Counted from the stretch's first letter, positions 1 to 9,354 are shown. The stretch: DNA of 64,000 bases from an uncultured Paracoccaceae bacterium (GCA_937872465.1 CALMSR010000036.1:43999-107998); one strand, 5' to 3'. Program-made: numbers and translations. The notes: a model not told the origin generated them from the sequence alone.

Positions 1-905
1 GGCATCATGTCCTGGGAGACGATGGCCTTGGTGGCGTAGAGGCCGAGCCCCGGCCAGTCGAAGACCGTCTCGACGAGCACGGTGCCGCCCAGGAGCCAGC
101 CGAAATAGAGCCCGATGACCGTGAGCGTCGCCGAGACCGCGTTGCGGGCCACGCATTTGAACAGGATTTTGCGCTTCGGCAGCCCCAGCGCCCGCGCCGT
201 CGTCACGTAGTCCTGCTGCATCACCTCGATGGTCGAGGCCCGCATCATCCGCATGATGGTGGCGAGCGGCGAGAGCGACATCGCCACGGCCGGCATCGCC
301 AGATGCGCGAGGGCGGAGCGGAAGACCTGGGTGTCGCCGGCGAGGAGCGAATCGACGAGCAGGAAGCCGGTCACCCGCGGCGGCGGGATCATGATGATCG
401 GCAGCTGGCCGCCGAGCGGCAGCCACATCAGCCACATGGCGAAGCAGAGCTGCAGAAGCAGCCCGAGAAAGAAGCGCGGCATCGAGATCGCGCCGATCGC
501 GAAGACCTGCGAAACGTAGTCCGGCCACCGGTTGCGCCAGACCGCGGTGAGGAGGCCGAGGGGAATGCCGATCGCGACGGCGAGGAACATCGCGGCGAAG
601 ACGAGCTCGAGCGTCGCCGGCAGATAGGCGGCGATGTCGGCCGCGACGGGGCGCCGGGTGAGGAGCGAGGTGCCGAAGTCCCCGTGCAAGAGGCCGCCGA
701 CATAGCGCAGGTACTGGGACCAGACCGGCTGATCCAGACCGAACTGCTGCGCGAGCGCTTCGATCTCGGCCTGGGTCGCATTCGGCCCCGCGGCCAGCGC
801 CACCGGGTCGCCGGGCAGCAGCCGCGCGATGGCGAACATGATGATCGTCAGCCCGATGATCACGGGGATGAGCAGAAGAATCCGCCTGACGGTGAAATAG
901 AGCAT
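1..905 (-). CDS. ABC transporter permease, DppB/OppB type (partial)
   Basis: This is the inner-membrane permease of a peptide/nickel-class ABC importer. The protein starts MLYFTVRRILLLIPVIIG, a first membrane helix typical of DppB/OppB, followed by FAIARLLPGDPVALAAG, the usual periplasmic lead of the family. The frame stays open to the left edge of the window, so the C-terminus is missing; the family is usually about 310-340 residues and about 300 are visible. The ATG at 905 lies 65 bp downstream of the binding-protein gene on the same strand, so the two very likely form one importer operon. The substrate is not readable from sequence. The hydantoinase and amidohydrolase genes upstream suggest an amide, lactam or short peptide (inference). 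Confidence 0.88.
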   Translation of the reverse strand, partial: MLYFTVRRILLLIPVIIGLTIIMFAIARLLPGDPVALAAGPNATQAEIEALAQQFGLDQPVWSQYLRYVGGLLHGDFGTSLLTRRPVAADIAAYLPATLELVFAAMFLAVAIGIPLGLLTAVWRNRWPDYVSQVFAIGAISMPRFFLGLLLQLCFAMWLMWLPLGGQLPIIMIPPPRVTGFLLVDSLLAGDTQVFRSALAHLAMPAVAMSLSPLATIMRMMRASTIEVMQQDYVTTARALGLPKRKILFKCVARNAVSATLTVIGLYFGWLLGGTVLVETVFDWPGLGLYATKAIVSQDMM

Positions 906-970
906 GGGTCCGCCTCGTCGGAATGGGCCGGAACGGGTCCGGGCGGGAGCCTCCCCCGCCCGGACGGCGG

Positions 971-2548
971 TCAGCCGAGCGACAGCGGCCAGGCCTCGAT
1001 CGCGTTCGAGGCGACCGGGGTGAAGCTGTAGCCCTGCACCGCGTCGCGCATGCCGAGCTTGCGCCGCTCGAGCACCCCGAAGATGTCGGGCGCGTCCGCG
1101 ACGACCTTCTCCTGGAACGCGCCGTAGATCGCGATGCGCTTGTCGGTATCGATCTCCGAGCGGCCGGCCTCGACCAGCGCGTCGACCTCGGGGTTGCTGT
1201 AGACCGGGTTCTGCCAGCTGCCGTTCCGCGAGGAGTGATAGGCGGCGAAGGCGATGTTGTCCGGGTCGCCGTAGTTCGCGGTCTGATAGACCGGGAAGAG
1301 GTCGGGGAAGGTCTCCGGCGACTGGCAGAGCGCGACCATGTCCGGCCAGTTCAGCGGCTGGATGTCGAGGCCGATGTTGAGCTGCTTGAGGCTGTCGAGC
1401 ATGATCAGCGCCCAGCGTCGCTGCTGCTCGAGCCCGGAGACATGCACCATCTTCAGCGTGAAGCCGCCCTCGGGCTGCGCGCTCTTGGCCAGGTATTCCC
1501 TGGCCTTGTCGAGATCGGTCCGAGGAACCTCGAGATCCGGGTTGAACCCGAGGATGCCGATCGGCAGCGGCCCCACCATCAGATCCGCATAGCCGGCGGC
1601 GTCGAGGATCGCCTGGTAGTTGGTAGCCCAGGCGATCGCCTTCCGCAGGTTCACGTCGGCACAGGGGCCCTTCTCGGTGTTCATCTTGATCGAGAAGGTC
1701 CGGTATTCCGGCTCGATGATCCGCACGACGGACGGCGCGTCCTGCAGTGCGTCCATGTCCTCGCTCGTCAGGTCGACCGCGACATGCGCCTCGCCGCGCT
1801 GGAGCATCAGCCGCTGGGTCGCCGTCTCGCGGACGATCTGCCAGATCACGCCGTCGAGGTTGCCGCCGCCGGGCTGCCAGGCGTTCTCGGCCCGGGCGAG
1901 ATGATAGAGCGTGCCCACCTGGAAGCGCGCGACGTTGAACGGCCCCGATCCGGCGGTATTGGTCATCAGCCAGGTCTTGCCGTCATCGCCCCCCTCGTTC
2001 GCCTCGACCGCCGCCTTCTCCACGACGAAGATCCAGGGCAGCACCTGCAGGAAGGGTGCGAAGGGCACCGCGAGGTCGAACTGCACCGTCTGCGGATCGA
2101 CCGCCGTCACGCCCTCCGGCGTGACGATGTCGCGGATCATCCAGGAATTGCCCTCGGCCAGTGCCAGGGCGCGCTGGAAGGAGAAGACGACGTCGTCGGC
2201 CGTGACCGGATTGCCGCTGTGGAAGACCGCCGCGGGGTTCAGCTTGAACGTGTAGCCCTTGCCGTCCTCGCTCACCGTCCAGCTCTCGGCGAGCCCCGGC
2301 ACCGGCTCCGGCGGATTGCCGGAGACCCGCACCAGCGGATCGTAGACGTTGCGCAGGAAGAACGAGGCGGAATAGCCGGTCGCCGTGTGCGGGTCGAAGT
2401 TCGGGATGTCCTGCCCCGAGGCGATGATCAGGATGTTGTTGCCCGACTGGGCGAAGAGCTGTGCGGGCAGCGCCGCGGTGGCGAGGCCGGCGCCGGCCAT
2501 GGCCAGCAGGCTTCGGCGGGACATCTGCAACGAGGGTGCGGTCAGCAT
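971..2548 (-). CDS. ABC transporter substrate-binding protein, peptide/SBP_bac_5 family
   Basis: This is a 525-residue extracytoplasmic binding protein for a peptide-class ABC importer. The ATG at 2548 is preceded by a good GGAGGAA ribosome site. The N-terminus has a Tat-like signal: SRRSLLAMAGAGLATAALP, ending near a LFAQ cleavage region. The mature part begins with NNILIIASGQDIPNFDPHTA and continues with the FAM5 pattern of DppA/OppA proteins (PVPGLAESWTVSEDGKGYTF, then a section resembling RKAIAWATNY). The length is normal for the family. It follows the hydantoinase gene by 74 bp that contain a strong hairpin, and it precedes the permease gene, so the order is enzyme, binding protein, permease. 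The ligand is unknown. Confidence 0.92.
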   Translation of the reverse strand: MLTAPSLQMSRRSLLAMAGAGLATAALPAQLFAQSGNNILIIASGQDIPNFDPHTATGYSASFFLRNVYDPLVRVSGNPPEPVPGLAESWTVSEDGKGYTFKLNPAAVFHSGNPVTADDVVFSFQRALALAEGNSWMIRDIVTPEGVTAVDPQTVQFDLAVPFAPFLQVLPWIFVVEKAAVEANEGGDDGKTWLMTNTAGSGPFNVARFQVGTLYHLARAENAWQPGGGNLDGVIWQIVRETATQRLMLQRGEAHVAVDLTSEDMDALQDAPSVVRIIEPEYRTFSIKMNTEKGPCADVNLRKAIAWATNYQAILDAAGYADLMVGPLPIGILGFNPDLEVPRTDLDKAREYLAKSAQPEGGFTLKMVHVSGLEQQRRWALIMLDSLKQLNIGLDIQPLNWPDMVALCQSPETFPDLFPVYQTANYGDPDNIAFAAYHSSRNGSWQNPVYSNPEVDALVEAGRSEIDTDKRIAIYGAFQEKVVADAPDIFGVLERRKLGMRDAVQGYSFTPVASNAIEAWPLSLG

Positions 2549-2589
2549 TTTGGGTTCCTCCGAGCTGGATCGTCGTGTCTTGTGGGAGA

Positions 2590-2613
2590 CCGGCGCGCAC
2601 CCCGGCGCGCCGG
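2590..2613 (-). other. Intercistronic hairpin between hydantoinase and binding-protein genes
   Basis: This is a perfect 9-bp inverted repeat, CCGGCGCGC and GCGCGCCGG, with a 6-base loop. No T-run follows on either strand, so it is more likely an mRNA-stability or processing element than a classic terminator. A hairpin just upstream of a binding-protein gene would fit the usual need for more binding protein than enzyme (inference). Confidence 0.5.
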
Positions 2614-2622
2614 CGAAACATC

Positions 2623-5600
2623 TCATGCCCAGATCGTGCCCGGGCTTGTCGGATCGGTCTCCGAGCTTTCCGGCACCGTCGACCCGCGATAGTATCGCGC
2701 CACATGCTCCGGCGTCACGAGGCCGAGGGCCAGGTCGCGCGCCACGGCCGCCTGCTCGCGCTCCTCCGGGTCGCCGAAGCCGGCGCCGCCGGCGAGCACC
2801 AGCTCGACGATCTGGTCGGCGCCGTGCAGCGACACCAGCGCCCCGGTGCCGCAGTCCCGCAGGAGCCGCCCGTCGGAGCCATGCACCAGCCCGCGCGCTC
2901 CGCCGCCGGCATGGCCGCCGAAGAGCCCCGGGATCGGATTGTCCACGCCCTCGGGATAGACCGAGACCAGCATCGCGAGCCCGTCTTCGTCGCGCTTGCG
3001 GAAGCGCACCACCTGCCCGAGCCCGCCCCTGTGCCGGCCCGCACCGCCCGAGTCGGCGAGGAACGACTTCTCGATCACCAGGATCGGCACCCGGCTCTCC
3101 ATCAGCTCGATGGAGGTGTTCGCCGCCGAGGTGGGCCAGAGCAGCGCCGAATGCCCGTCCTTGCGGTCCGAGCCGCCCTGTCCGCCGCCGCAGAACAGCA
3201 TGTCGGAGTAGAACTGCCCGTCCCGGTCCTGGCCGTAGATATTCGCCGCCACCGCGAGGCCGGTGAAGGACTGCACCATGCGAGGTGCCGCCTGCGACAG
3301 CGCCCCGAAGATGTTGGGCGCCAGATACCAGCCGGTCCGCGTCCTGAGGTTCACCGAGGCCGGATAGGTCGGGTTCAGGATCGACCCCTCGGGCGCCGTC
3401 ACCGTGAACGGCCGGTAGCAGCCGGCATTGCCGCGCACCGTCGGCGTCAGCATGCATTTCAGCGGATAGGTCGCATGCGCAGCGGTGTAGTTCAGGGTGG
3501 CGTTCAGCCCGCCCTGCGGCAGCTGTGGCGGCACCCCGTCGAAGTCGACGGTGATCGCGTCGTCCTCGACCTTCACCAGCACCGGATAGCTGATCTTCTC
3601 GCCGAGCGGGTTGTTGGTGATGGTCGAGCGGTACTCGCCGTCCGGGATCGCCCGGATCGCGTCGCGCATCGCCTTCTCGCTGAGCCCCTGCACCACCTCG
3701 GCGAGCGCCCCGAGATCCTGCATCCCGTAGTCCCGCATGAACGCGCCGAGCCGCTCCGCCCCGAGCTTGTTCGCCGCCACGAAGGAGAAGATGTCGCCCA
3801 GCACCTGTTCGCCGTTCCGGACGTTCCTGCCGATGAGGTCGATCAGCGTCTGATTCGCCACGCCGGCGTCGAAGAGCTTCATCGGCGGGATCTGGATCCC
3901 CTCCTCGTAGATCTCGCGGGCATGGAGCGAGTCCTTGGTGCCGCCGATGTCCGAGACATGCCCGACCGTCCCCATCAGCCCGACGATCTTCCCGTCCCGG
4001 AACGCCGGCGTCACGATGGCGATGTCGAAGAGGTGCCCGGCGCAGAGCCAGGGATCGTTGGTGATCAGCACGTCGCCCGGCTTCAGCGTATCGGCCGGAT
4101 AGACCTCGAGCAGCGCCTTGACCGCGCGCGGCAGCGTCAGGTTGAAGACCGGCATCGCCCGCGGGCTGTGCGCCAGCGTCTCGCCGTCCTTGTCGAGCAG
4201 CTCGCAGGCGAAGTCCTGCGCCTCGGCGATGACCAGGCTGAAGGCGGTGCGGCAGACCGTCAGCCACATCTCCTCGACCACGTTGACGAGCCGCGACCAC
4301 ATGATCTCGAGCCCGATCGGGTCGCCCTCGATCCGCGCCACCGCCTGGGCCCGGGTCATCTCCGGCGTCACCAAAGCCTCGGCCGCCGCCACGGCACCCG
4401 TCCGCACGGCGAGGTTCAGCCCCGCGTCCACCGTCACGCTGTCGGTCGGCCCGACCACGGTGGTCGACTCGCGCTCCTCGATGATCGCGGGACCGGGGAT
4501 CTCGTCGCCCGGCCGCAAGGCGTAGCGGTCATAGACCGCGGTTTCGTGCGAGCCGTCGTCGAACCAGCAGATCCGGGTCCCCTTGATCTTCCTCGCCACG
4601 TCGCCGCCGCCGGCCGCACCGGTCAGCGCCAGCTTCGGCGTCGGCCCCGCGACCCGCACCCGGAAGTTCACCGCCTCGAACCGCGCCCCCGAGAACGGCT
4701 CGGCAAACCGTGCGGAATAGGCGCGCACGAAGGCGTCGCGGATCGCCGGCAGATCGGCCTCGCCGATCTCGGTCAGGGGCAGCGGCACCGAGATGTCGTG
4801 CATCTGCCCGACCAGCCGCATGTCGGCGCTGCGCTCGACGATGGCCTCGCCGCGCCCGATCCCGGCACGCTCCAGATGCCGCAGACCCTCTTCCTCGAGA
4901 TTGCGCAGGAGTCCGTTGACCGCCACCGCGTCGAAGCCGGGCGCGAGTTCCACCCGCAACGAGCGCACGTCCTCGAAGGAGAGCGGCGCCACCAGGAACC
5001 CGAGCGCCGAGGCCGCACCGGAGGCCGGCGGGACCAGAACCGAGGAGATCCCCATCGCACGCGCCACGTCCACCGCATGCGCCGGTCCGGCACCACCGAA
5101 GCCGACCATGGAATATTCGCGCGGATCCTTGCCGCGCTCGACCAGATGCACCCGCGCCGCCGCAGCCATGCTCTCGACCACGACCTTGTGGATGCCGAGC
5201 GCCGCCTGCTCCACGGTGAGGCCCAAGGGCTCCGCCACCCGCGCGATCGCCGTCCGCGCCGCCTCGATGTCGAGCTTCATCCTCCCGCCGAGGAAGAAGC
5301 CCGGATCATAGTAGCCGAGCACCAGGTTCGCATCCGTCACCGTCGGCTCGACTCCCCCGAGCCCATAGCAGGCCGGCCCCGGATCCGAGCTCGCCGAATG
5401 CGGCCCGACCTTCAGCAGCCCCACCTCGTCGATCGCCGCGATCGAGCCGCCGCCGGCGCCGATCTCGATCATCTCGATCACCGGCGCCTTGATCGGCAGG
5501 CCGGAGCCCTTGACGAAGCGGTGCACCCGGGCCGCCTCCATCATCGGCGCGATCTCGGCGCGGCCATCCTCGATCATGCAGGCCTTCGCCGTCGTCCCGC

Positions 5601-6480
5601 CCATGTCGAAGGAGATCACGTCCCTGAGCCCGGCGCCCTCGCCGAAGAGCGCGGTGGCGAGCCCGCCGCCGGCCGGGCCGCTCTCAAGCAGCCGGATCGG
5701 GAAGTCACGCGCGGTCTCCAGCGACACGAGCCCGCCCGCGGAATGCATCAGCCGCAGCGGCCCCGTGAATCCCTCGGTCCGCAGCGCATCTTCGAGTTTG
5801 GTCAGGTAGCGATGCATCAGCGGTTGCACGAAGGCGTTGCAGCAGGTGGTCACCGCCCGCTGATACTCGCCCATCTCCGCGACCACGTCGCTCGAGATCG
5901 AGACCCGCACCTCCGGGAACGCGCCCCGGACGATCTCCGCCGCCCGCCGCTCGTGCGCCGGATTGGCGTAGGCGTGCATGAAGACCACCGCGATCGCCTC
6001 GCAGCCCTGGGCCACCAGCGCCTCGGCCGCGCTCCGCACCGCCGCCTCGTCGAGCGGCGTCACCACGGCGCCGTCCGCGGTCATCCGCTCGTCCACCTCG
6101 AGCCGCAGGTCCCGGCTCACGATCGGCTCGGGATAGGTCACGTAGAGGTCGTAGATGTCGTAGCGCTGCTCCGTCCCCATCTCGAGGATGTCGCGGAAGC
6201 CGCGGGTGGTGATCAGGCCCACCGGCGCGCCCTTGCGCTCGATCACCGCATTGGTGACCAGCGTCGTGCCGTGGACGATCTCGCTGACCGCTGCATGGCC
6301 GATTCCACGCAGCGCCAGCAGCTCCTCGAGCCCCTTCAGGGCCGCCTCGGAAGGATCGTGCGGCGTGGTCAGCCGCTTGTGCAGCGTCACGCTCGCGGCC
6401 TTGGCGTCGTAGAGCACGAAGTCGGTGAAGGTGCCGCCGATGTCGAAACCGACGCGCCAGCGGGCCGGGGAAGCGGTCAT
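2623..6480 (-). CDS. Hydantoinase/5-oxoprolinase, fused A and B subunits
   Basis: This 1285-residue protein joins the two halves of the ATP-dependent hydantoinase/oxoprolinase family, which open the ring of hydantoins or 5-oxoproline. Residues 1 to about 690 are the HyuA-type, actin-like ATPase half. Its motifs are RVGFDIGGTFTDF near residue 8, GTTLVTNAVIERKG near 70 and SFDMGGTTAK near 291. Residues from about 720 are the HyuB-type half, with NDPWLCAGHLFD near 805. Many bacteria keep these halves as two genes; the fused length matches eukaryotic-type 5-oxoprolinase (about 1290). The start codon ATG at 6480 overlaps the stop of the IclR gene (ATGA), so the two are translationally coupled. The exact substrate cannot be told from sequence. 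Confidence 0.92.
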   Translation of the reverse strand: MTASPARWRVGFDIGGTFTDFVLYDAKAASVTLHKRLTTPHDPSEAALKGLEELLALRGIGHAAVSEIVHGTTLVTNAVIERKGAPVGLITTRGFRDILEMGTEQRYDIYDLYVTYPEPIVSRDLRLEVDERMTADGAVVTPLDEAAVRSAAEALVAQGCEAIAVVFMHAYANPAHERRAAEIVRGAFPEVRVSISSDVVAEMGEYQRAVTTCCNAFVQPLMHRYLTKLEDALRTEGFTGPLRLMHSAGGLVSLETARDFPIRLLESGPAGGGLATALFGEGAGLRDVISFDMGGTTAKACMIEDGRAEIAPMMEAARVHRFVKGSGLPIKAPVIEMIEIGAGGGSIAAIDEVGLLKVGPHSASSDPGPACYGLGGVEPTVTDANLVLGYYDPGFFLGGRMKLDIEAARTAIARVAEPLGLTVEQAALGIHKVVVESMAAAARVHLVERGKDPREYSMVGFGGAGPAHAVDVARAMGISSVLVPPASGAASALGFLVAPLSFEDVRSLRVELAPGFDAVAVNGLLRNLEEEGLRHLERAGIGRGEAIVERSADMRLVGQMHDISVPLPLTEIGEADLPAIRDAFVRAYSARFAEPFSGARFEAVNFRVRVAGPTPKLALTGAAGGGDVARKIKGTRICWFDDGSHETAVYDRYALRPGDEIPGPAIIEERESTTVVGPTDSVTVDAGLNLAVRTGAVAAAEALVTPEMTRAQAVARIEGDPIGLEIMWSRLVNVVEEMWLTVCRTAFSLVIAEAQDFACELLDKDGETLAHSPRAMPVFNLTLPRAVKALLEVYPADTLKPGDVLITNDPWLCAGHLFDIAIVTPAFRDGKIVGLMGTVGHVSDIGGTKDSLHAREIYEEGIQIPPMKLFDAGVANQTLIDLIGRNVRNGEQVLGDIFSFVAANKLGAERLGAFMRDYGMQDLGALAEVVQGLSEKAMRDAIRAIPDGEYRSTITNNPLGEKISYPVLVKVEDDAITVDFDGVPPQLPQGGLNATLNYTAAHATYPLKCMLTPTVRGNAGCYRPFTVTAPEGSILNPTYPASVNLRTRTGWYLAPNIFGALSQAAPRMVQSFTGLAVAANIYGQDRDGQFYSDMLFCGGGQGGSDRKDGHSALLWPTSAANTSIELMESRVPILVIEKSFLADSGGAGRHRGGLGQVVRFRKRDEDGLAMLVSVYPEGVDNPIPGLFGGHAGGGARGLVHGSDGRLLRDCGTGALVSLHGADQIVELVLAGGAGFGDPEEREQAAVARDLALGLVTPEHVARYYRGSTVPESSETDPTSPGTIWA

Positions 6481-7241
6481 GCGAAGAGTCCTTTCTCTGG
6501 AATCCGGGGGGCGACGAACTTCGCGTCGCCGAGATCTCTGGCGATCCGCGTCGCGCCCGAGGCCAGCGCCGCCAGCATCTCGTCGCGGTCGTCCTCGCCG
6601 ACCACCGCATGGGGATAGACGATGCAGAGGCTCACCGCCTCTTCGGTGGTCGGGTCGCCGACGGCGATGGCGATCGCGTCGACGCCGGGGGTCGATTCCT
6701 GGCTCGAATACGCGAAACCGCTTGCGCGGATCGCGTCGAGCCGCGGCAGCAGGCCGTCGAGCTCCGGCCGTCCCGCATAGACCGCCTGCACCTCCGCGTC
6801 GCTCATCCGCGCGAGCAGCGTGCGGCCGGTAGCGCTGCCGTGGGCGGTCAATCGCCGGCCGATGTTGCTGACGACCCGCAGGTCGTTGGTGCCGGGAAAA
6901 TCGGCGACGGCCGTCACCTCGCGCCCCTCCCGCAGCGATACGTAGCCGGTGTGCCCGAAGCGCTCGGTCACCGCGGCCACCACCTCTCCGGCCTGTCCGA
7001 TCACGCCGAGCGACTTGCGGAAGGCCGACGCCAGATCCAGCATCATCCGTCCCGGCCGGTGGCGCCGGGTGTCGCCGATCGTCTCGAGCATGCCGGCGTC
7101 ACGCATCGCCTTCAGGAGCCGCGAGGCATTCGCCTTCGGGATTCCGAGTCGCGTCGTCACTTCGGTCACGGTCAGGTCGCTGCAGCCGGAGCCGAACAAT
7201 CTCAACACGTCCGAAGCGTTCTGCAGCACGGTCATCAGCAT
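6477..7241 (-). CDS. IclR-family transcriptional regulator
   Basis: This 254-residue protein has an N-terminal winged helix (residues 1-60, with VTTRLGIPKANASRLLKAM as the recognition region) and an IclR effector-binding domain (about 75-245). It probably senses the compound handled by the surrounding genes. Its stop overlaps the start of the hydantoinase gene by 4 nt. Two ATG codons are possible, at 7241 and 7235; neither has a strong ribosome site. A phased set of TTCC/GGAA half-sites lies 3 bp upstream of the first ATG, which suggests autoregulation. Alternative substrates from catechol to purine catabolism are all possible for this family. Confidence 0.9.
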   Translation of the reverse strand: MLMTVLQNASDVLRLFGSGCSDLTVTEVTTRLGIPKANASRLLKAMRDAGMLETIGDTRRHRPGRMMLDLASAFRKSLGVIGQAGEVVAAVTERFGHTGYVSLREGREVTAVADFPGTNDLRVVSNIGRRLTAHGSATGRTLLARMSDAEVQAVYAGRPELDGLLPRLDAIRASGFAYSSQESTPGVDAIAIAVGDPTTEEAVSLCIVYPHAVVGEDDRDEMLAALASGATRIARDLGDAKFVAPRIPEKGLFA

Positions 7242-7243
7242 TT

Positions 7244-7271
7244 GTTCCGATTTATGGAACTCATAATTCCA
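7244..7271 (-). promoter_or_regulatory. Candidate IclR operator: overlapping GTTCC-N7-GGAAC and TGGAA-N7-TTCCA
   Basis: Two inverted repeats share their middle half-site: GTTCC at 7244, GGAAC at 7256, TTCCA at 7267. The half-sites are spaced 11 bp apart, about one helical turn. The arrangement resembles IclR-family operators (TGGAA...TTCCA). It sits immediately before the IclR start codon, so binding there would block the IclR-hydantoinase transcript. A further copy, TTCCG-AAAAC-CGGAA, lies at 7331-7345. Confidence 0.55.
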
Positions 7272-7330
7272 TCATTTGCAACCTGATCGCCTATTGCGGC
7301 GATTCGATCAAGTAGGAAATGCAACCATCG

Positions 7331-7345
7331 TTCCGAAAACCGGAA
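7331..7345. promoter_or_regulatory. Second TTCCG-N5-CGGAA inverted repeat
   Basis: A perfect 5-bp inverted repeat with the same 11-bp TTCC-to-GGAA spacing as the sites at 7244-7271. It lies between the amidohydrolase stop and the IclR start. It is probably an additional site for the same regulator (inference from sequence and spacing). Confidence 0.4.
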
Positions 7346-7455
7346 TTGTGAGCGCGGTCAGGCCTGCGGCAGATTTCGGCCGAGCCGATGGCGCAGCGCG
7401 GATAGTGGCGCAGCATCAACGGACGGACCTCGGTCCGCAGGGTGTGGAGCGACCT

Positions 7456-8655
7456 TCAGCCTCGGCTTTCGACGATCCGCGCGAAGATGCTCGCCCCGAC
7501 CGGCAGGATCGTGTCGTCGAACAGGAAGCCGGGATTGTGGAGTGGCACTCCGCTACCATGTCCGAGCGTGAAGAACGCCCCCGGCACCACCCGGAGCAGG
7601 TCCGCCATGTCCTCCGACCCCATCGTCGGTTCCGCATCGGCGCTGGCCCGGTCCCCCCCCACGACCTCCGCCGCGGCCCGGATCGCGTCGGCCGCCCGAT
7701 CCGGATCGTTCTCGAGCACGTCGAAGACCCGCCGCATCTCCAGCCCGATCCCGATCTCATGCGCCCGGGCGAGTCCTTCCGATATCGCCTGCAGCCGCGT
7801 CTCGATCAGATCCCTGTCCGCGATGTCGAAGAAGCGGTAGGTCCCGCGCAGCACCGCCTGTCCCGGGATCACGTTGTAGGCGGACCCGGAATGGAACTCC
7901 GTCACCGACACCACCGCGGGATGCGTGGGGTCCATGTTCCGCGCCACGATCCGCTGCAGTTCGCCGACCAGCCCCGCGCCGATCGCGATCGGGTCCGCGC
8001 TCATATGCGGCATCGCCCCGTGGCTGCCCCGCCCCTCGATCTCGATGTCGAAGAATCCCGCCCCGGCCTGCGCCCGTCCCGGCCGGATCCGCACCCGTCC
8101 ATGCGCATCGTAGGGAGAATTGTGCAGACCGTAGAGTTCGTCGCACGGGAATCGCTCGAAGAGTCCCTCCGCGAGCATCGCCCGTGCGCCGCCCAGTCCC
8201 TCCTCCGCCGGCTGGAAGATGAACACCACCCGCCCCGCGAAATTCCGGGTCTCGGCGAGATACCGCGCCGCTCCGAGCAGCATCGTCACATGCCCGTCAT
8301 GGCCGCAGCCGTGAAACACGCCTTGGTTCCGCGACCGATAGGGGAGGTTGGTCATCTCCTCCATCGGCAGCGCGTCCATGTCGGCACGCAGGCCCACCGT
8401 CCGCCCGGGCCGGTTCCCGTCGAGAACGCCGACGACGCCGGTCCGTCCGACGCCGGTCGTGACGTCGATCCCCCAGCCCGCCAGCAGCTCCGCGACCCGC
8501 GCAGAGGTCCGGTGTTCCTCGAAACCGATCTCCGGATGCGCGTGCAGATCGCGACGGATCGCGGTGAGATCGTCGCAGAATCCCGAGATGCGCTCGATGG
8601 GGGGCAAGATCGCTCCGGCAGGGAAGGCAAAGGTCGACGTTGGGTGTGCAGGCAC
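7456..8655 (-). CDS. M20-family amidohydrolase (hippurate hydrolase/amidase type)
   Basis: This 399-residue metal-dependent amidohydrolase removes acyl or carbamoyl groups from amino-acid-like substrates. Visible features are DLHAHPEIGFEEH near residue 37, GLRADMDALPMEE, the metal-binding HGCGHDGHVTMLLGAA, the PAEEGLGGARAM glutamates and the C-terminal PLHNPGFLFDD. The length is normal. The start is GTG at 8655, with no clear ribosome site. It is the first gene of the minus-strand series and is separated from the IclR gene by about 210 bp of possible operators. With the hydantoinase it could finish conversion of a ring-opened product (inference). Confidence 0.9.
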   Translation of the reverse strand: MPAHPTSTFAFPAGAILPPIERISGFCDDLTAIRRDLHAHPEIGFEEHRTSARVAELLAGWGIDVTTGVGRTGVVGVLDGNRPGRTVGLRADMDALPMEEMTNLPYRSRNQGVFHGCGHDGHVTMLLGAARYLAETRNFAGRVVFIFQPAEEGLGGARAMLAEGLFERFPCDELYGLHNSPYDAHGRVRIRPGRAQAGAGFFDIEIEGRGSHGAMPHMSADPIAIGAGLVGELQRIVARNMDPTHPAVVSVTEFHSGSAYNVIPGQAVLRGTYRFFDIADRDLIETRLQAISEGLARAHEIGIGLEMRRVFDVLENDPDRAADAIRAAAEVVGGDRASADAEPTMGSEDMADLLRVVPGAFFTLGHGSGVPLHNPGFLFDDTILPVGASIFARIVESRG

Positions 8656-8699
8656 GGCGAGAGGCGAACGGTAGCGTCAACGCCCCCAAGCCGGCAAGG

Positions 8700-9354
8700 T
8701 CCCGCTTCAGTCCAAGCGGGCGCCGACGCGTCGCTCTTCGCCACGAGGTCGCCTGCGCAAGGCAACGATACCAGGAAAACCCGGATTCGGCTTGTCGATC
8801 TCATCCGTCGAATGGAGCTTCGCCCGGTTTTGCTGGGGGAAGGTCATGTAGGCGAGCACGTCGTCCTCGGCGTCGTCCATGCGGGCGGCGAGCTTCGGGA
8901 CGCTGGGGCGGAGCTGGTCGGCGACGCGGCGCCACCGCTGCTTCGCGCTCTCCGGATCACCTGGCTCTTCGACACGCCGCACATGCCGCGCGCCTTGACG
9001 AGGTCGTCGACCGAGCGTGTCGAGACCCCATGGATGTAGGCCTCCTGGATGAAGGCGGTCAGGGCCTTCTTGGCCATGCGCCGCAGCTCGAGGAAGCCGG
9101 GAAAGCAGCAGGCCCTCCGGATCTTGGGGATGCGCAGCTCGACAATGCCGGCCCGCGGCTCCCAGACCCGGTCGCGATACCCGTTGCGCTGGACGAGCCG
9201 CTCGGCACTCTTCTCCCATGGGGCGCACCCGTGAGGCCGCCGACTTCCAGCTCCATCAGCCGCTCCGCGGCGAAGCCGATCATCTCGCGCAGCAGGTCCG
9301 CGTCGGGGGTCTTCTCCACAAGGCTCTGCAACGTCATCATCTCGTCGGTCATCG
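8700..9354 (-). pseudogene. Decayed IS256-type (mutator) transposase
   Basis: Three frames together give pieces of an IS256-family transposase. [19 protein letters not shown] opens in one frame near 9354. [20 protein letters not shown] appears in a second frame near 9070. [16 protein letters not shown] and [19 protein letters not shown] appear in a third, near 8800-8960. The middle that carries the catalytic aspartates and most of the core is missing, and at least two frame changes are present, so no working transposase can be made. I see no clear terminal inverted repeats. The remnant marks the left side of the accessory region. Confidence 0.8.

Noticed and set aside
971..4300. A 1109-codon frame that includes the ABC binding protein
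   Set aside because: Only the part from ATG 2548 is a real protein, with signal peptide and ribosome site; the earlier part is out of frame through the hydantoinase gene.
2461..6618. Long plus-strand frame of over 1300 codons opposite the hydantoinase gene
   Set aside because: Rich in Arg, His, Asp and Pro with no family pattern; an antisense shadow caused by high GC at codon position 3.
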